Below are positions 37,676 to 46,366 of a stretch of DNA of 60,925 nucleotides, one piece after another. A program made the position numbers and the translations under genes. Position 1 is the stretch's first letter; each line of letters opens with the position of its first letter. The notes under the pieces are model-generated. The model saw only the letters and a program-made list of their open reading frames with translations, made no database searches and was not told the origin of the DNA. This stretch comes from Candidatus Thalassarchaeaceae archaeon (lineage in GTDB: Archaea; Thermoplasmatota; Poseidoniia; Poseidoniales; Thalassarchaeaceae): contig CALSZZ010000004.1 of the NCBI GenBank assembly GCA_943841885.1, positions 197,894 to 258,818 of the forward strand, given 5' to 3'.

Positions 37676-38584
37676 ATGAAAGATAAATATGGAAAAATCG
37701 TCATCGATGCAGCAAATATTCTCCACAATGACACTGGAATTGAAATGATAGATGAAGATGGTCAACGAAGAGTCCAATCTAGGCCAGAAAGACTCAAGGA
37801 TTGTATGTCGTTCTGTGAAAAAAAAGGATGGAAAGTAACCGCTTTCTTAAAACAATCAACCTATGAATATGCTGTATCAGTCGCCAAAAGCAAATCTAAT
37901 ACAACAGTCGGGGATGTCAATATTCTAGACAATTTAATAGAACAAGATAAATTACATTTGATTGCTGCAGAAAAGGAAGACATTTATTGGATCGATTATG
38001 CAGTTGCTGAAAATGCTCTGATAGTTACACATGACAAATTTAGAAACGAGATGAAGGAATATCAAGATAGAGATTGGAAAGACATTAATAAACGTACATT
38101 AAGAGGTTTCAAATTTGTTAACAATAAATTCATTCTTCCAAGTTTGAAAAAGAAACAAGTAACAAAAAAACAAAATAAAGAACAAATTACTCTTGATCAA
38201 ATATTCACCGCTATTCAGAAATTAAACACTAATGTTGCAGAACTAGAAAGATATGTAAGGAAAAGGGAATTCACCAATCTTAAAAAATCACAAAATAAAC
38301 CAAAAACTAAACAACAACAAATAAAATCAAATCTTGAAATAGTTAATACTGTGGTTAATAGCCTCTTATCTTCAGGTAATGCAGTAGTTGCATCACATAT
38401 CCAATCAGAACTAGCTCGACCAATATTGGGCTTAGATGAGAATATACATGAATGGAAAGCAGGTTGGTCTGAAGACTTACGAGAAATCTTAGGATACTCC
38501 AAAACTGGAGGATTTCCAAAATGGCTAATCTCTAATTCCAAGAAGAAAATTGTACAACAAGGTAACAAATTATCTTATGCCTGA
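37676..38584 (+). CDS. Regnase/Zc3h12a-like NYN-domain RNase with C-terminal winged-helix-like region
   Basis: 302 residues. Residues ~5-155 are a PIN-superfamily NYN nuclease: 'KIVIDAANIL' (D11), D102/D107 in 'EDIYWIDYAV' and D120 in 'IVTHDKFRNEM', followed by 'RGFKFVNNKFILP', which closely recalls the 'YSFVNDKFMPP' stretch of Regnase-1. A basic linker and short coiled coil (~160-200) lead to a C-terminal ~80-residue region that could be a LOTUS/winged-helix fold ('NTVVNSLLSSGNAVVASHIQ', 'DLREILGYSKTGGFPKW'). Likely an endoribonuclease; RNA target unknown. It is the second gene after the membrane-tethered HTH protein. Confidence 0.8.
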   Translation: MKDKYGKIVIDAANILHNDTGIEMIDEDGQRRVQSRPERLKDCMSFCEKKGWKVTAFLKQSTYEYAVSVAKSKSNTTVGDVNILDNLIEQDKLHLIAAEKEDIYWIDYAVAENALIVTHDKFRNEMKEYQDRDWKDINKRTLRGFKFVNNKFILPSLKKKQVTKKQNKEQITLDQIFTAIQKLNTNVAELERYVRKREFTNLKKSQNKPKTKQQQIKSNLEIVNTVVNSLLSSGNAVVASHIQSELARPILGLDENIHEWKAGWSEDLREILGYSKTGGFPKWLISNSKKKIVQQGNKLSYA

Positions 38585-38601
38585 ATAAATTTATGAATTA
38601 A

Positions 38602-39297
38602 TTATTCAGACCCTGGAACTGCTAGATTTCCTGACAACAATAGTCCACCAATGATTATGTGGAAAATCATTACAACTGGGAATATTATATTGAAGAAACT
38701 TGGTTCATTGAGTATTGGAGCCGCAAGGAAGGCTGTACCTACAGCCATCAGACTCGGAAGTACGAATCCCATGGCACCCTCAGGTCGCTGAGAAGAGAAA
38801 GCCACAAAGCCAATTATAATCATAGCTAGGCCCCATGTTACTGGAGACATTTGCCAAGCAGTAGAGCCGGCATCAAAGTAATTTTGTTGTGAGTCTTTTT
38901 GATCCGCCTCAGTTTCATATGTACCTACTGGATCAACAGCATCAATGTCCGTATTTTCTGCATTGATTACACTGACATTACTACCCATGCCCATGATAAA
39001 AGCTACTAATGAGGCAATAATTAGTATACTACCTACTGTAAGTAATTGTTTGTTCATACCATCTGCATTTGCCATCATTTCTGAATTTAATAAATATAAT
39101 CCTCCAAACATTACCATTGTTCCTAATGATGCAGCAATCAGTAAAGGCATCAGTGTATCTGCTTCTTGTGCCAGAGAATCGGTACCTCGTGTACCTACAT
39201 AATCTGCTGCTGGCCAGAGAATAAATGCTCCCATTAGGAGTATCGGTCCTGCTATCAACATGTACGGCGTTAGGCTTGTGTCACTTTCATTAGACAT
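38602..39297 (-). CDS. Multi-pass membrane protein, hypothetical
   Basis: 231 residues with six hydrophobic helices (about 11-29, 49-69, 83-103, 151-169, 178-196, 203-223) and a hydrophilic extracellular-looking loop between helices 3 and 4 (~105-145). Gly/Met-rich helices, no charged residues buried in a catalytic pattern. No family recognised. It converges on the RNase gene and is divergent from the next gene across a very AT-rich 161-bp gap containing several TATA-like stretches. Confidence 0.65.
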   Translation of the reverse strand: MSNESDTSLTPYMLIAGPILLMGAFILWPAADYVGTRGTDSLAQEADTLMPLLIAASLGTMVMFGGLYLLNSEMMANADGMNKQLLTVGSILIIASLVAFIMGMGSNVSVINAENTDIDAVDPVGTYETEADQKDSQQNYFDAGSTAWQMSPVTWGLAMIIIGFVAFSSQRPEGAMGFVLPSLMAVGTAFLAAPILNEPSFFNIIFPVVMIFHIIIGGLLLSGNLAVPGSE

Positions 39298-39458
39298 GAG
39301 ATTAGGGTTTATTATGAGTACTTAAAATTTTATTAAATAAATTCGTTTATATATCTTTTTATATATGATAGTATTTTATTCGTTTTTAAAATTAAATAGT
39401 TTTTTTCATAACATATAAATGAAAACACTCATGTCTAATCATATTTGCGACATACTAT

Positions 39459-40295
39459 ATGGAAGAAGATAAACAAGCGAAAGATCTTCCATCTGATCGA
39501 CCTTCTTCAATATTTATCGGTGGACCTGCAAAAGCAGAAAATATTCTTTCAGGGAGCATTAATAAAAATAATGAAAATAAAAATATAAAATTTTGGGGAA
39601 ATAACAACATTGAAGAAACATCACAAACACCTTCTTGGGCTTGGTTTTTGATAGGCCTGATCCTAATTCCTATAGTTCTCAGTATAATCAGTACACTAAT
39701 ATTAACAATTGCAGATTCTGGTTTATTTAGAGAAATAAACTCCTCAAATATAGCTAATGGAGATAACGTTACTATTAGTGATCAGACGTTTGAAGTTTAT
39801 ATTTTCACCATGTCTTCGAATTTTGATAATAATTATGGAACAACTTATTTTTGGGATTTGAATATTGAGTCTTCTAATTCCGGCTCATTAGATTGGATGG
39901 CTTATATCTCAGGATATTATGAAAATATAGATCAAAGAGAAACTCAAGATGATTCAGGCATTATATGGTACGAATCAAACTCCCATTCCGACATGCAAGA
40001 TGTTTACGATGATCCAAGCGTATATATCAGAGCAATTGAAAATAAAGTACTAGTTGCTGTTGGAGATAATCTTCCTCCGCCAACTTTTTGTGTATATTAT
40101 TGGGATAGTAATGACCCTGAGATGGATAGTACTATATTTTCAGTTTGTTTAATATGGCCTGTAACAATTATAGGAGGAACAATATGGAGCATTAGAACAG
40201 ATAGAAAACCACTAGCATATGGACTTCTTTCCTCGGGGATAGTAGCTCTAATTGCTCTCTTAGTATTCAGTTTTTTGTGGTTTATTGGTTTCTAA
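39459..40295 (+). CDS. Membrane protein with extracellular domain, hypothetical
   Basis: 278 residues. Cytoplasmic-looking polar N-terminus (~1-60), membrane helix ~62-88 ('LIGLILIPIVLSIISTLIL'), an extracytoplasmic domain ~95-220 rich in Asp/Asn/Ser/aromatic residues with two Cys, and two closely spaced helices (~226-246, ~254-276). No recognised domain. ATG start at 39459 follows a TATA-rich region. It is convergent with proC. Confidence 0.6.
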   Translation: MEEDKQAKDLPSDRPSSIFIGGPAKAENILSGSINKNNENKNIKFWGNNNIEETSQTPSWAWFLIGLILIPIVLSIISTLILTIADSGLFREINSSNIANGDNVTISDQTFEVYIFTMSSNFDNNYGTTYFWDLNIESSNSGSLDWMAYISGYYENIDQRETQDDSGIIWYESNSHSDMQDVYDDPSVYIRAIENKVLVAVGDNLPPPTFCVYYWDSNDPEMDSTIFSVCLIWPVTIIGGTIWSIRTDRKPLAYGLLSSGIVALIALLVFSFLWFIGF

Positions 40296-40309
40296 TTTTA
40301 TTTACTAGA

Positions 40310-41128
40310 TCAATTTTGATATCCAAGTTCTCTTGACCTATTCTTAGCTTTGAGAATAGCTTCGATTACAATTTTTTTATAATTATTCTCTTTAAGATGG
40401 CTTATTGCAGCATCTGTAGTCCCTCCTTTGGATGTAACCTCTTTTCGAAGATCCGTTGGATTCAGTTCGGATTTCATAGCAAGTAAAGCAGAACCAAATA
40501 CTGTCTGTAAAACCAGTTTTTCTGCCACTTCTCTAGACATACCCATTTCAATTCCACTTTCTATCATTACTTCTATTGTATGAAAAACATATGCAGGACC
40601 AGTTCCACTTAGTGCAGTAACTGCATCCATTAAGTCTTCAGGAGCGTGTAAACAAATACCAACCGCATCTAATACATTTCTTACCCTTTCGAAGTCAGTA
40701 TCACCTACATGAGTGCCTCCACAATATATGCTCATACCTTCTCCAACTACAGCAGGAAGATTGGGCATTACACGGACAATAGGTATATCTCCAAAAAGTA
40801 CACTTTCGATAGAATTGGTAGTTATACCAGCTGCAATACTCATTACAGTTTGATTAGACTTTATTGATTTTGAAATTTGCTTAAGCAAAGTCGACATATT
40901 CTGTGGCTTCGATGCTAAAATTACTAAATCAGCTAATTTTGAGGTATTATTTGCATCAATACCATCTACTACACCTAAATCTCTACATAAAGTTTCGACT
41001 TGTACTTTATCCACGTCACAAATGATAATTGATTTAGCTTCGATGCTGCTATTATTTACTATCCCTCGCACCAATGCAGAGCCCATATTACCAACTCCAA
41101 TAACGCCTACTGCGAACTGATTCTCCAT
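40310..41128 (-). CDS. proC: Pyrroline-5-carboxylate reductase
   Basis: Last step of proline synthesis: NAD(P)H-dependent reduction of pyrroline-5-carboxylate. From the ATG at 41128 the protein is 272 residues, the family length (an upstream ATG at 41185 adds 19 non-family residues). 'VGVIGVGNMGSALVRG' is the Rossmann nucleotide site, 'ILASKPQNM' and 'VRVMPNLPAVVGEGM' the central motifs, and 'ALSGTGPAYVF' plus 'TSKGGTTDAAI' the substrate/dimer motifs near the end. proA and proB are not in the window. Confidence 0.96.
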   Translation of the reverse strand: MENQFAVGVIGVGNMGSALVRGIVNNSSIEAKSIIICDVDKVQVETLCRDLGVVDGIDANNTSKLADLVILASKPQNMSTLLKQISKSIKSNQTVMSIAAGITTNSIESVLFGDIPIVRVMPNLPAVVGEGMSIYCGGTHVGDTDFERVRNVLDAVGICLHAPEDLMDAVTALSGTGPAYVFHTIEVMIESGIEMGMSREVAEKLVLQTVFGSALLAMKSELNPTDLRKEVTSKGGTTDAAISHLKENNYKKIVIEAILKAKNRSRELGYQN

Positions 41129-41213
41129 AGTCATAGAAATTGGAGTAAGGAGTAATATATCATACTGACCCTTGATTTCTAACAATAATTAAAAATACTT
41201 AAAATATTTAAGA

Positions 41214-41384
41214 TTATAAAGTATCAAGTATCGTGGGTGCAAACAAGAAAATTATGGCCAATAATAAAACTGAATAATAGGCAATCCTCATAAAAATCTT
41301 CCAAATTGAACTCTTAGATTTCTGGTTGGGGCGAATATCTGCTCCGAATAAAACTAAACCAACAAGATCACCAATTGCTCCCAT
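41214..41384 (-). CDS. Small 56-aa membrane protein
   Basis: An intact ATG-to-TAA frame of 56 codons. Polar N-terminal half with 'GADIRPNQKSKSS', then one strong membrane helix 'IAYYSVLLLAIIFLFAP' and a short end. Codon use and the clean helix look like a real small gene filling an otherwise empty 400-bp gap. No family recognised. Confidence 0.5.
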   Translation of the reverse strand: MGAIGDLVGLVLFGADIRPNQKSKSSIWKIFMRIAYYSVLLLAIIFLFAPTILDTL

Positions 41385-41529
41385 ATATCCTAAGCAGTAT
41401 GTAATGTTAATTTAGATTTTGATATATTAATGAATAATGTCATAAGATTATTTTATTTAGAATTTAAATTAATATATATCTATTGAAACCGTTGAGATTA
41501 AACAGAAGTTGGCCTTCGGTCGCTTTATT

Positions 41530-41606
41530 GGACCCATAGTGTAGCCTGGATATCACAGGGGCTTGCGGAGCCTTTAACCCGTGTTCAAATCGCGGTGGGT
41601 CCGCCA
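41530..41606 (+). tRNA. tRNA-Arg (GCG)
   Basis: Acceptor GGACCCA/TGGGTCC, discriminator G, CCA encoded. Anticodon stem GGGGC/GCCTT (two G-T pairs) closes loop TTGCGGA, giving anticodon GCG, which reads CGC and CGU. T stem CCGTG/CGCGG with loop TTCAAAT. The overall sequence closely resembles archaeal Arg-GCG tRNAs. Confidence 0.93.
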
Positions 41607-41718
41607 TACATGACATGTGTAGAAGTGATTGTTTTGCATGTTTTTTCATCGATTTTTAAGCATTTATTGAACATTTTGATATGGTTTTGCAACTAAGAAG
41701 TAACTAAGGTGTCCAAAA

Positions 41719-42972
41719 ATGAAACCAGAGATAAATAATATTAATCGACAAAAAAGATCACTAAGTATAATATTGGCATTAGCCGTTATTTCACTTTTGG
41801 CAGGCGCGTCAGTAAGCACAAGTGTAGACGAGCTTGTTGAGCCAAGATATGCTGAAGATAGCCCATATGCAGGAGTAGTTGATGATGCAGTTGGTGATGC
41901 TACTTGGGATAAAATAGAGAAGAATGACAAAGGGCTAAAAGGAAAACTTCAGGCTTTTCTTTCTGATAGATTAGATATTTCAGATGAAGATAGAGAAATA
42001 CATCTGGAGAAAAGAGTAGAAGCGAATAAAGTATTATCAACAGCATATCAATTTTGTATTGATAATGTAGATTGCGATGCTGACTCTGAAGTACTTACTG
42101 AAATGTTATTTTCAATGGATTCTCGAGCAAAACCTATGATGAAGGAAGTAAATTTAGATATGGAAGACTGGGAAGAAAAGAAGGCTGATTGGGAAGCTGA
42201 AAAGCCAGATTGGGATTTAATGGTTAGAGAAGGTGAAACGCCTTTAAATCCGGAATCAAGAGAAAAGGAAATGAAAGACACCCATAAAAACCATGAATGG
42301 AAAGATTTCGGTGAAAAAGAACTTACAGATAAAATGAGCATGGTTGAAAATGGAGCAATCGCAATTTCATATTGTATTTCCAACAGTGATTGTGCCGGAT
42401 TAGCAGTCACTAATGATGAGCGCCATACATTTAACTCGATTCTAAATAAAATAGGAGAAGAGATGGCTAATCGCCATGCTGACTATCAAGAATGCTATGA
42501 AGGCGAGGATTGTTCTCGAGACGGTAAAGAAGCAGATATTAAATCCCCAAGAGGCTTGATATCAAGAATTAGTGATAACTTAAGATTTGATGATATGGAA
42601 ATCACAGAACCAGTAGACCGTGAAGAGTTAGAGCGTTCCAATTTTAGAAAATTCGATGTAACACAAGAAATCTGTGAATCACGTGAAGGATCTTGGATTA
42701 TTGAAGATGATAAGTCATATTGTGATTGGTCTTCAAAAGAAGATTGTTCTGATAAAGATTGTCTCGATGGAGAGCAGAGAATAAGTTCAGATGGTTGTAA
42801 TGAATGTATATGCGATAGTGGAAATTGGTCCTGCACAGAAAAAGTTTGTGAAAACTCCGAAGCAGATAGAGAAGAATCAGAACAAGATGATTCTGATGAC
42901 GACAATTCATCACAAGAAAGTTGTGAAGCGAGCGGCGGAACATGGTCCGACGATCGTCAAGTATGTTATTAA
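41719..42972 (+). CDS. Secreted protein with Cys-rich C-terminal module
   Basis: 417 residues. Signal sequence 'SLSIILALAVISLLAGASV' (~14-32). The middle is highly charged, acidic and helical (~60-290) with few Cys pairs ('FCIDNVDC', 'YCISNSDC', 'CYEGEDC'), reading like repeats of a helix-plus-disulfide unit. The C-terminal ~80 residues form a small Cys-rich module, 'CSDKDCLDGEQRISSDGCN' then 'CICDSGNWSCTEKVC', reminiscent of VWC/antistasin-type knots, followed by an Asp/Ser-rich stretch and a final 'CEASGGTWSDDRQVCY' motif. Probably an extracellular or surface protein; function unknown. Confidence 0.75.
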   Translation: MKPEINNINRQKRSLSIILALAVISLLAGASVSTSVDELVEPRYAEDSPYAGVVDDAVGDATWDKIEKNDKGLKGKLQAFLSDRLDISDEDREIHLEKRVEANKVLSTAYQFCIDNVDCDADSEVLTEMLFSMDSRAKPMMKEVNLDMEDWEEKKADWEAEKPDWDLMVREGETPLNPESREKEMKDTHKNHEWKDFGEKELTDKMSMVENGAIAISYCISNSDCAGLAVTNDERHTFNSILNKIGEEMANRHADYQECYEGEDCSRDGKEADIKSPRGLISRISDNLRFDDMEITEPVDREELERSNFRKFDVTQEICESREGSWIIEDDKSYCDWSSKEDCSDKDCLDGEQRISSDGCNECICDSGNWSCTEKVCENSEADREESEQDDSDDDNSSQESCEASGGTWSDDRQVCY

Positions 42973-43054
42973 AAATAAATCTCATAGGAAAATGTTGGGT
43001 GATTATTACACATAGTCACCCAACATTTGAATTATAATTAGGTTTCGTGTAGTC

Positions 43055-43549
43055 ATGGTTGATGATGAAAAATACAATTCATCAAATTCTATGGAGCAAA
43101 TTGCTAAGTTAACTTTGGGAATGGCATTATTTATGTTTATTCTTTTAATTTTAGTACCCTTTACAATATCTTCAACATCTTTTGATAATATAGTTCCATA
43201 CCTTATTTATTCATTATTTCTTACAAGTATAGGCGTACTTATTGGAATTTCTATGACTTGGTTACTAAATAACAACCCAACTGAATCGGGACCTAAAAGT
43301 CAAGAATCGAATATCCCTAATGAAGCAAAAAAATTACCTTTATTATCTTCAGCAGAAAGAACTGTAGTCACAATACTTCAGTCGAATGATAATAGAATGT
43401 GGCAAGCAGAATTAGTGCGCCAGGGAGGATTTACAAACTCCAAAGCTAGTAGATTACTATCTAGTATGGAACGAGATGGATTAGTTAGGCGTGTACGTGA
43501 TGGAATGGGAAAAAGGGTTGAATTAGTTAAAATGGATGGATATTTATGA
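43055..43549 (+). CDS. Membrane-bound winged-helix regulator
   Basis: 164 residues: two membrane helices (~17-39, ~48-70), a linker, then a C-terminal winged HTH (~92-160) with 'LSSAERTVVTILQSNDNRMW' and 'GFTNSKASRLLSSMERDGLV', the archaeal MarR-like wHTH often found on membrane proteins. DNA binding by a membrane-held regulator is inferred. Its TGA overlaps the ATG of the next gene (ATGA), so the two are translationally coupled. Confidence 0.8.
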   Translation: MVDDEKYNSSNSMEQIAKLTLGMALFMFILLILVPFTISSTSFDNIVPYLIYSLFLTSIGVLIGISMTWLLNNNPTESGPKSQESNIPNEAKKLPLLSSAERTVVTILQSNDNRMWQAELVRQGGFTNSKASRLLSSMERDGLVRRVRDGMGKRVELVKMDGYL

Positions 43550-43989
43550 ATAATAGTCAAAATCAAAAAATATTTGCAATAGTTGGACTTTTAACTATTG
43601 TAATAATTGCATTATGTACTCAAATTATTTTGAATTTGGAGACTAATTCTGAATCACTTGCCGAAGAAGGAATTTTTACAATTCCATTACTTATTTTAAT
43701 TATCTCCTTAATCTTAATTCTTAGTATAATATATCAAAGAGGGCCATTTAATGATGGAAAAATAAAATTGACACGTAATGATTTTAACATAGTATTATTA
43801 CTAATTGCTATGTTTATTATTGGCTTGATAATAGGACCATCACTAACATTACCAAGTATTTTTACTAACTCTGATCTTATTGGTGTAATCATTGTTTTAA
43901 TGCCAATTTTAATGATATTCTTAATGTTAACAAACTTTCAAAATGATAGCAAAAAGAATATTTCAATCTCTCTTCAAGAAGAAGAATAA
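43546..43989 (+). CDS. Four-helix membrane protein coupled to the wHTH regulator
   Basis: 147 residues with four hydrophobic helices (about 9-28, 42-62, 78-97, 107-127) and a polar end. No family recognised. The start overlaps the stop of the membrane-bound wHTH gene by 4 bp, so a joint complex, for example a sensor subunit, is a reasonable inference but nothing in the sequence identifies a signal. Confidence 0.65.
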   Translation: MNNSQNQKIFAIVGLLTIVIIALCTQIILNLETNSESLAEEGIFTIPLLILIISLILILSIIYQRGPFNDGKIKLTRNDFNIVLLLIAMFIIGLIIGPSLTLPSIFTNSDLIGVIIVLMPILMIFLMLTNFQNDSKKNISISLQEEE

Positions 43990-44059
43990 CCAGCAATAAC
44001 ATCATTCAATTTCTATTAACGTAGGAATAATTAACATTAAAAACGATTTCCAAATAATT

Positions 44060-44947
44060 ATGCAGGGTATGGATACAACCCAAAACTTGAGTTTTTGGAA
44101 TAGATTGGGAAGAGGCTGGAAGATGACTAAATTAGGGATGTCTGTTGTACGTGCAGATCCCGAATTAATTATTTACACATTTTTTTCTATGATTTTGTCA
44201 TTAGGAGTTTCTATAGCTATTATATCGGGAACTTTTGGTATCGATGTACTATTCGACTCCTCAGACAACCCTGGGGCCGAAGAAGATGCAGTCGCTATTG
44301 CAACCTTGGCTCTTGTTTTCTTAGGCTACATGCTCGTTTCTATTATCACGGTATTTTGGAATTCAGCAATAATAGCTAGTGCTCATGAAAGATTATCAAG
44401 TGGCTCTAATCCTAGTTTTTCATATGGAATAAATCAAGCCATGAAATGTCTACCAAGTATAATTGCTTGGGGACTAATTTCTGGCACAGTAGGAGTAATT
44501 CTAAAAATATTGGAGTCAACAGCCCAAAATCAAAAATCTCCCTTGGCTGTAGTTGCTATGATAGCCAGCTTCATTCTAGGAACAGCATGGTGGATGCTAA
44601 CATTCTTTGTAGTACCTAGTATGGTTTTAGATAAAAATGGTGTTTTTGACAGTATGAAGAAGAGTCCTCATTTGTTCAAATCAACTTGGGGAGAAAACGC
44701 AGGAGCAACAGGGGGCATCGGAATAATACAATTCTTTGTTAGTATGTTGGTTATACTTATGTGTTCACCATTATTTTTCTTAGGAGATTATGGAATTATT
44801 ACCGGAGTAATATTATTTATTTTTATATTTGGCTTTGTAACACTATTTTTCACAACTGTAGATTCTGTGAATCGTGCCTCATTATTTTATTATGCTAAAA
44901 CGGGGGAAATGCCTCCAATGGCGGAAAAAATGGGAATCACATTTTGA
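44060..44947 (+). CDS. DUF6159-like membrane protein
   Basis: 295 residues, about six membrane helices in pairs, starting with a soluble 'NRLGRGWKMTKLGMSVVRAD' segment typical of DUF6159 proteins ('SW...r.sw.llk.dkell..p'). Helix pairs are followed by 'VVPSMVLDKNGVFDSMKKSP', and the end carries 'SLFYYAKTG', all characteristic of this family, whose role is unknown. An in-frame Met4 is an alternative start. Confidence 0.75.
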   Translation: MQGMDTTQNLSFWNRLGRGWKMTKLGMSVVRADPELIIYTFFSMILSLGVSIAIISGTFGIDVLFDSSDNPGAEEDAVAIATLALVFLGYMLVSIITVFWNSAIIASAHERLSSGSNPSFSYGINQAMKCLPSIIAWGLISGTVGVILKILESTAQNQKSPLAVVAMIASFILGTAWWMLTFFVVPSMVLDKNGVFDSMKKSPHLFKSTWGENAGATGGIGIIQFFVSMLVILMCSPLFFLGDYGIITGVILFIFIFGFVTLFFTTVDSVNRASLFYYAKTGEMPPMAEKMGITF

Positions 44948-44957
44948 ATAAATGTAG

Positions 44958-45419
44958 TTAAGAAAAAACAAAATAATGTTCCTTTCTCTCACTTGAATAG
45001 TCTGTCAAATTTAAAATCTTACCATCTAATGAACTGCTAGCAATATCTCTCATTGCTTGACTTATCCATTTAATGTTATCAAATTCAGACATACTAAACC
45101 ATCCATATTCGGAAATCTCATTAGGATCAATCTTAATTTCATATTCATCAATTGTTACAGAATAAGCGATAAAAATACCTGGTATGCCATTATTGACCCT
45201 TTCTCTAATGGCGATTAGTCCTATCACTTTCCCGCCAATACCACACTCTTCTCTCAATTCACGAAGTACGGCTTTAGCTGGAGACTCTCCTTGATCAACA
45301 GCACCTTTGGGCATACCCCAGAAACCGGCCTTTGAACCTCTAGATTCTTTTACGAGTAATATCTTACTATCTTTTACAACGCATGCAGCTACTCCTAAAT
45401 CAGTAGGTATCGCTCTCAT
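44958..45419 (-). CDS. Nudix hydrolase
   Basis: 153 residues. The Nudix box runs from G39 to I61: G39-x5-E45 and 'RELREECGI' (R53 to I61), the Mg-binding and catalytic pattern GX5EX7REUXEEXGU. N-terminal 'ACVVKDSKILLVKESRGSKA' and 'GFWGMPKGAV' fit the mutT/ADP-ribose pyrophosphatase-like subfamily. Likely hydrolyses a nucleoside diphosphate derivative; specificity is not predictable. Convergent with the DUF6159-like gene. Confidence 0.92.
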   Translation of the reverse strand: MRAIPTDLGVAACVVKDSKILLVKESRGSKAGFWGMPKGAVDQGESPAKAVLRELREECGIGGKVIGLIAIRERVNNGIPGIFIAYSVTIDEYEIKIDPNEISEYGWFSMSEFDNIKWISQAMRDIASSSLDGKILNLTDYSSERKEHYFVFS

Positions 45420-45533
45420 ATTACTAAGACATCATGCATACTTATGAATACTCATTTTTGGGTATATGAGAATTAGTTACTCCAACTTTGTGATTCCGAG
45501 CATACTAAGTAGAAATACTCAGTCGATTAATTG

Positions 45534-46304
45534 ATGGATATAGGGGTTAAAGATTCTGTTGTTTTAGTTACTGGTGGAGCTGGAGGCATCGGTCAGGCAA
45601 TTTGTAAAGGATTTGCAGCTGAAGGAGCTAATGTAGTAATTCATTATAATAATTCAGAAGAAGATGCTAATCTACTAGCAGATGAGATTGGTGGAATTGC
45701 GGTAAGGGCAAATTTATGCATTGAAAGTGAAGCTGCTAATATGTTTGAATTAATAACTTCAAAATATGGTAAAATAGATATTTGTATTGCAAATGCAGGG
45801 TATTATCCTCCAGAACCAACTCCTCTTTGGGAAATGGATATTGATAGGTGGAAATCTACTGTACAAAATAATTTGAACGTTACAGTAAATACAGCCAGAG
45901 AATTTTTATTGAATGCTAAAAAGAGTGGCACAGGATCTCTGGTACTTATCGGATCTACCGCAGGAATATATGGAGAAGCGGGACATTCTGATTATGCTGC
46001 TGCAAAAGGAGCAATAACTTCTGGACTTCTAATGAGTTTAAAGAATGAAGTAGCCACAATTGGTAATATTAGAGTGAATGCTGTTGCACCGGGATGGACA
46101 ATAACTCCTAAAAAAGTAGAACAAGGAATTGATGATAATACAGTAAATCTTGCTACTGCAACAATGGCTCTCAAGAAATTAGCAACGCCAGAAGATGTAG
46201 CAAGAGTTTGTCTGACTCTTTCTTCAGATATTATTTCAGGCCATATTACAGGCCAAGTTATTGAGGTAGCAGGTGGAATGGAAGGGAGATTAATTTACTC
46301 TTAA
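45534..46304 (+). CDS. FabG-like short-chain dehydrogenase
   Basis: 256 residues from ATG 45534 (TTG at 45531 also in frame). Nucleotide site 'VTGGAGGIG', 'ANAGYYPP', catalytic Ser in 'LIGSTAGIYG' and 'YAAAK', and the family's C-terminal 'VIEVAGGM'. Length and motifs match 3-oxoacyl-ACP reductase/acetoacetyl-CoA reductase-like SDRs. In archaea lacking type II fatty-acid synthesis these act on other 3-oxo or sugar substrates. Single gene, ~60 bp before SelO on the same strand. Confidence 0.9.
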   Translation: MDIGVKDSVVLVTGGAGGIGQAICKGFAAEGANVVIHYNNSEEDANLLADEIGGIAVRANLCIESEAANMFELITSKYGKIDICIANAGYYPPEPTPLWEMDIDRWKSTVQNNLNVTVNTAREFLLNAKKSGTGSLVLIGSTAGIYGEAGHSDYAAAKGAITSGLLMSLKNEVATIGNIRVNAVAPGWTITPKKVEQGIDDNTVNLATATMALKKLATPEDVARVCLTLSSDIISGHITGQVIEVAGGMEGRLIYS

Positions 46305-46366
46305 TGTGGTATATTAATTAATTCAAATAAGCACAACTTCATTTGGATAGTCTATTACAGGAGTAC

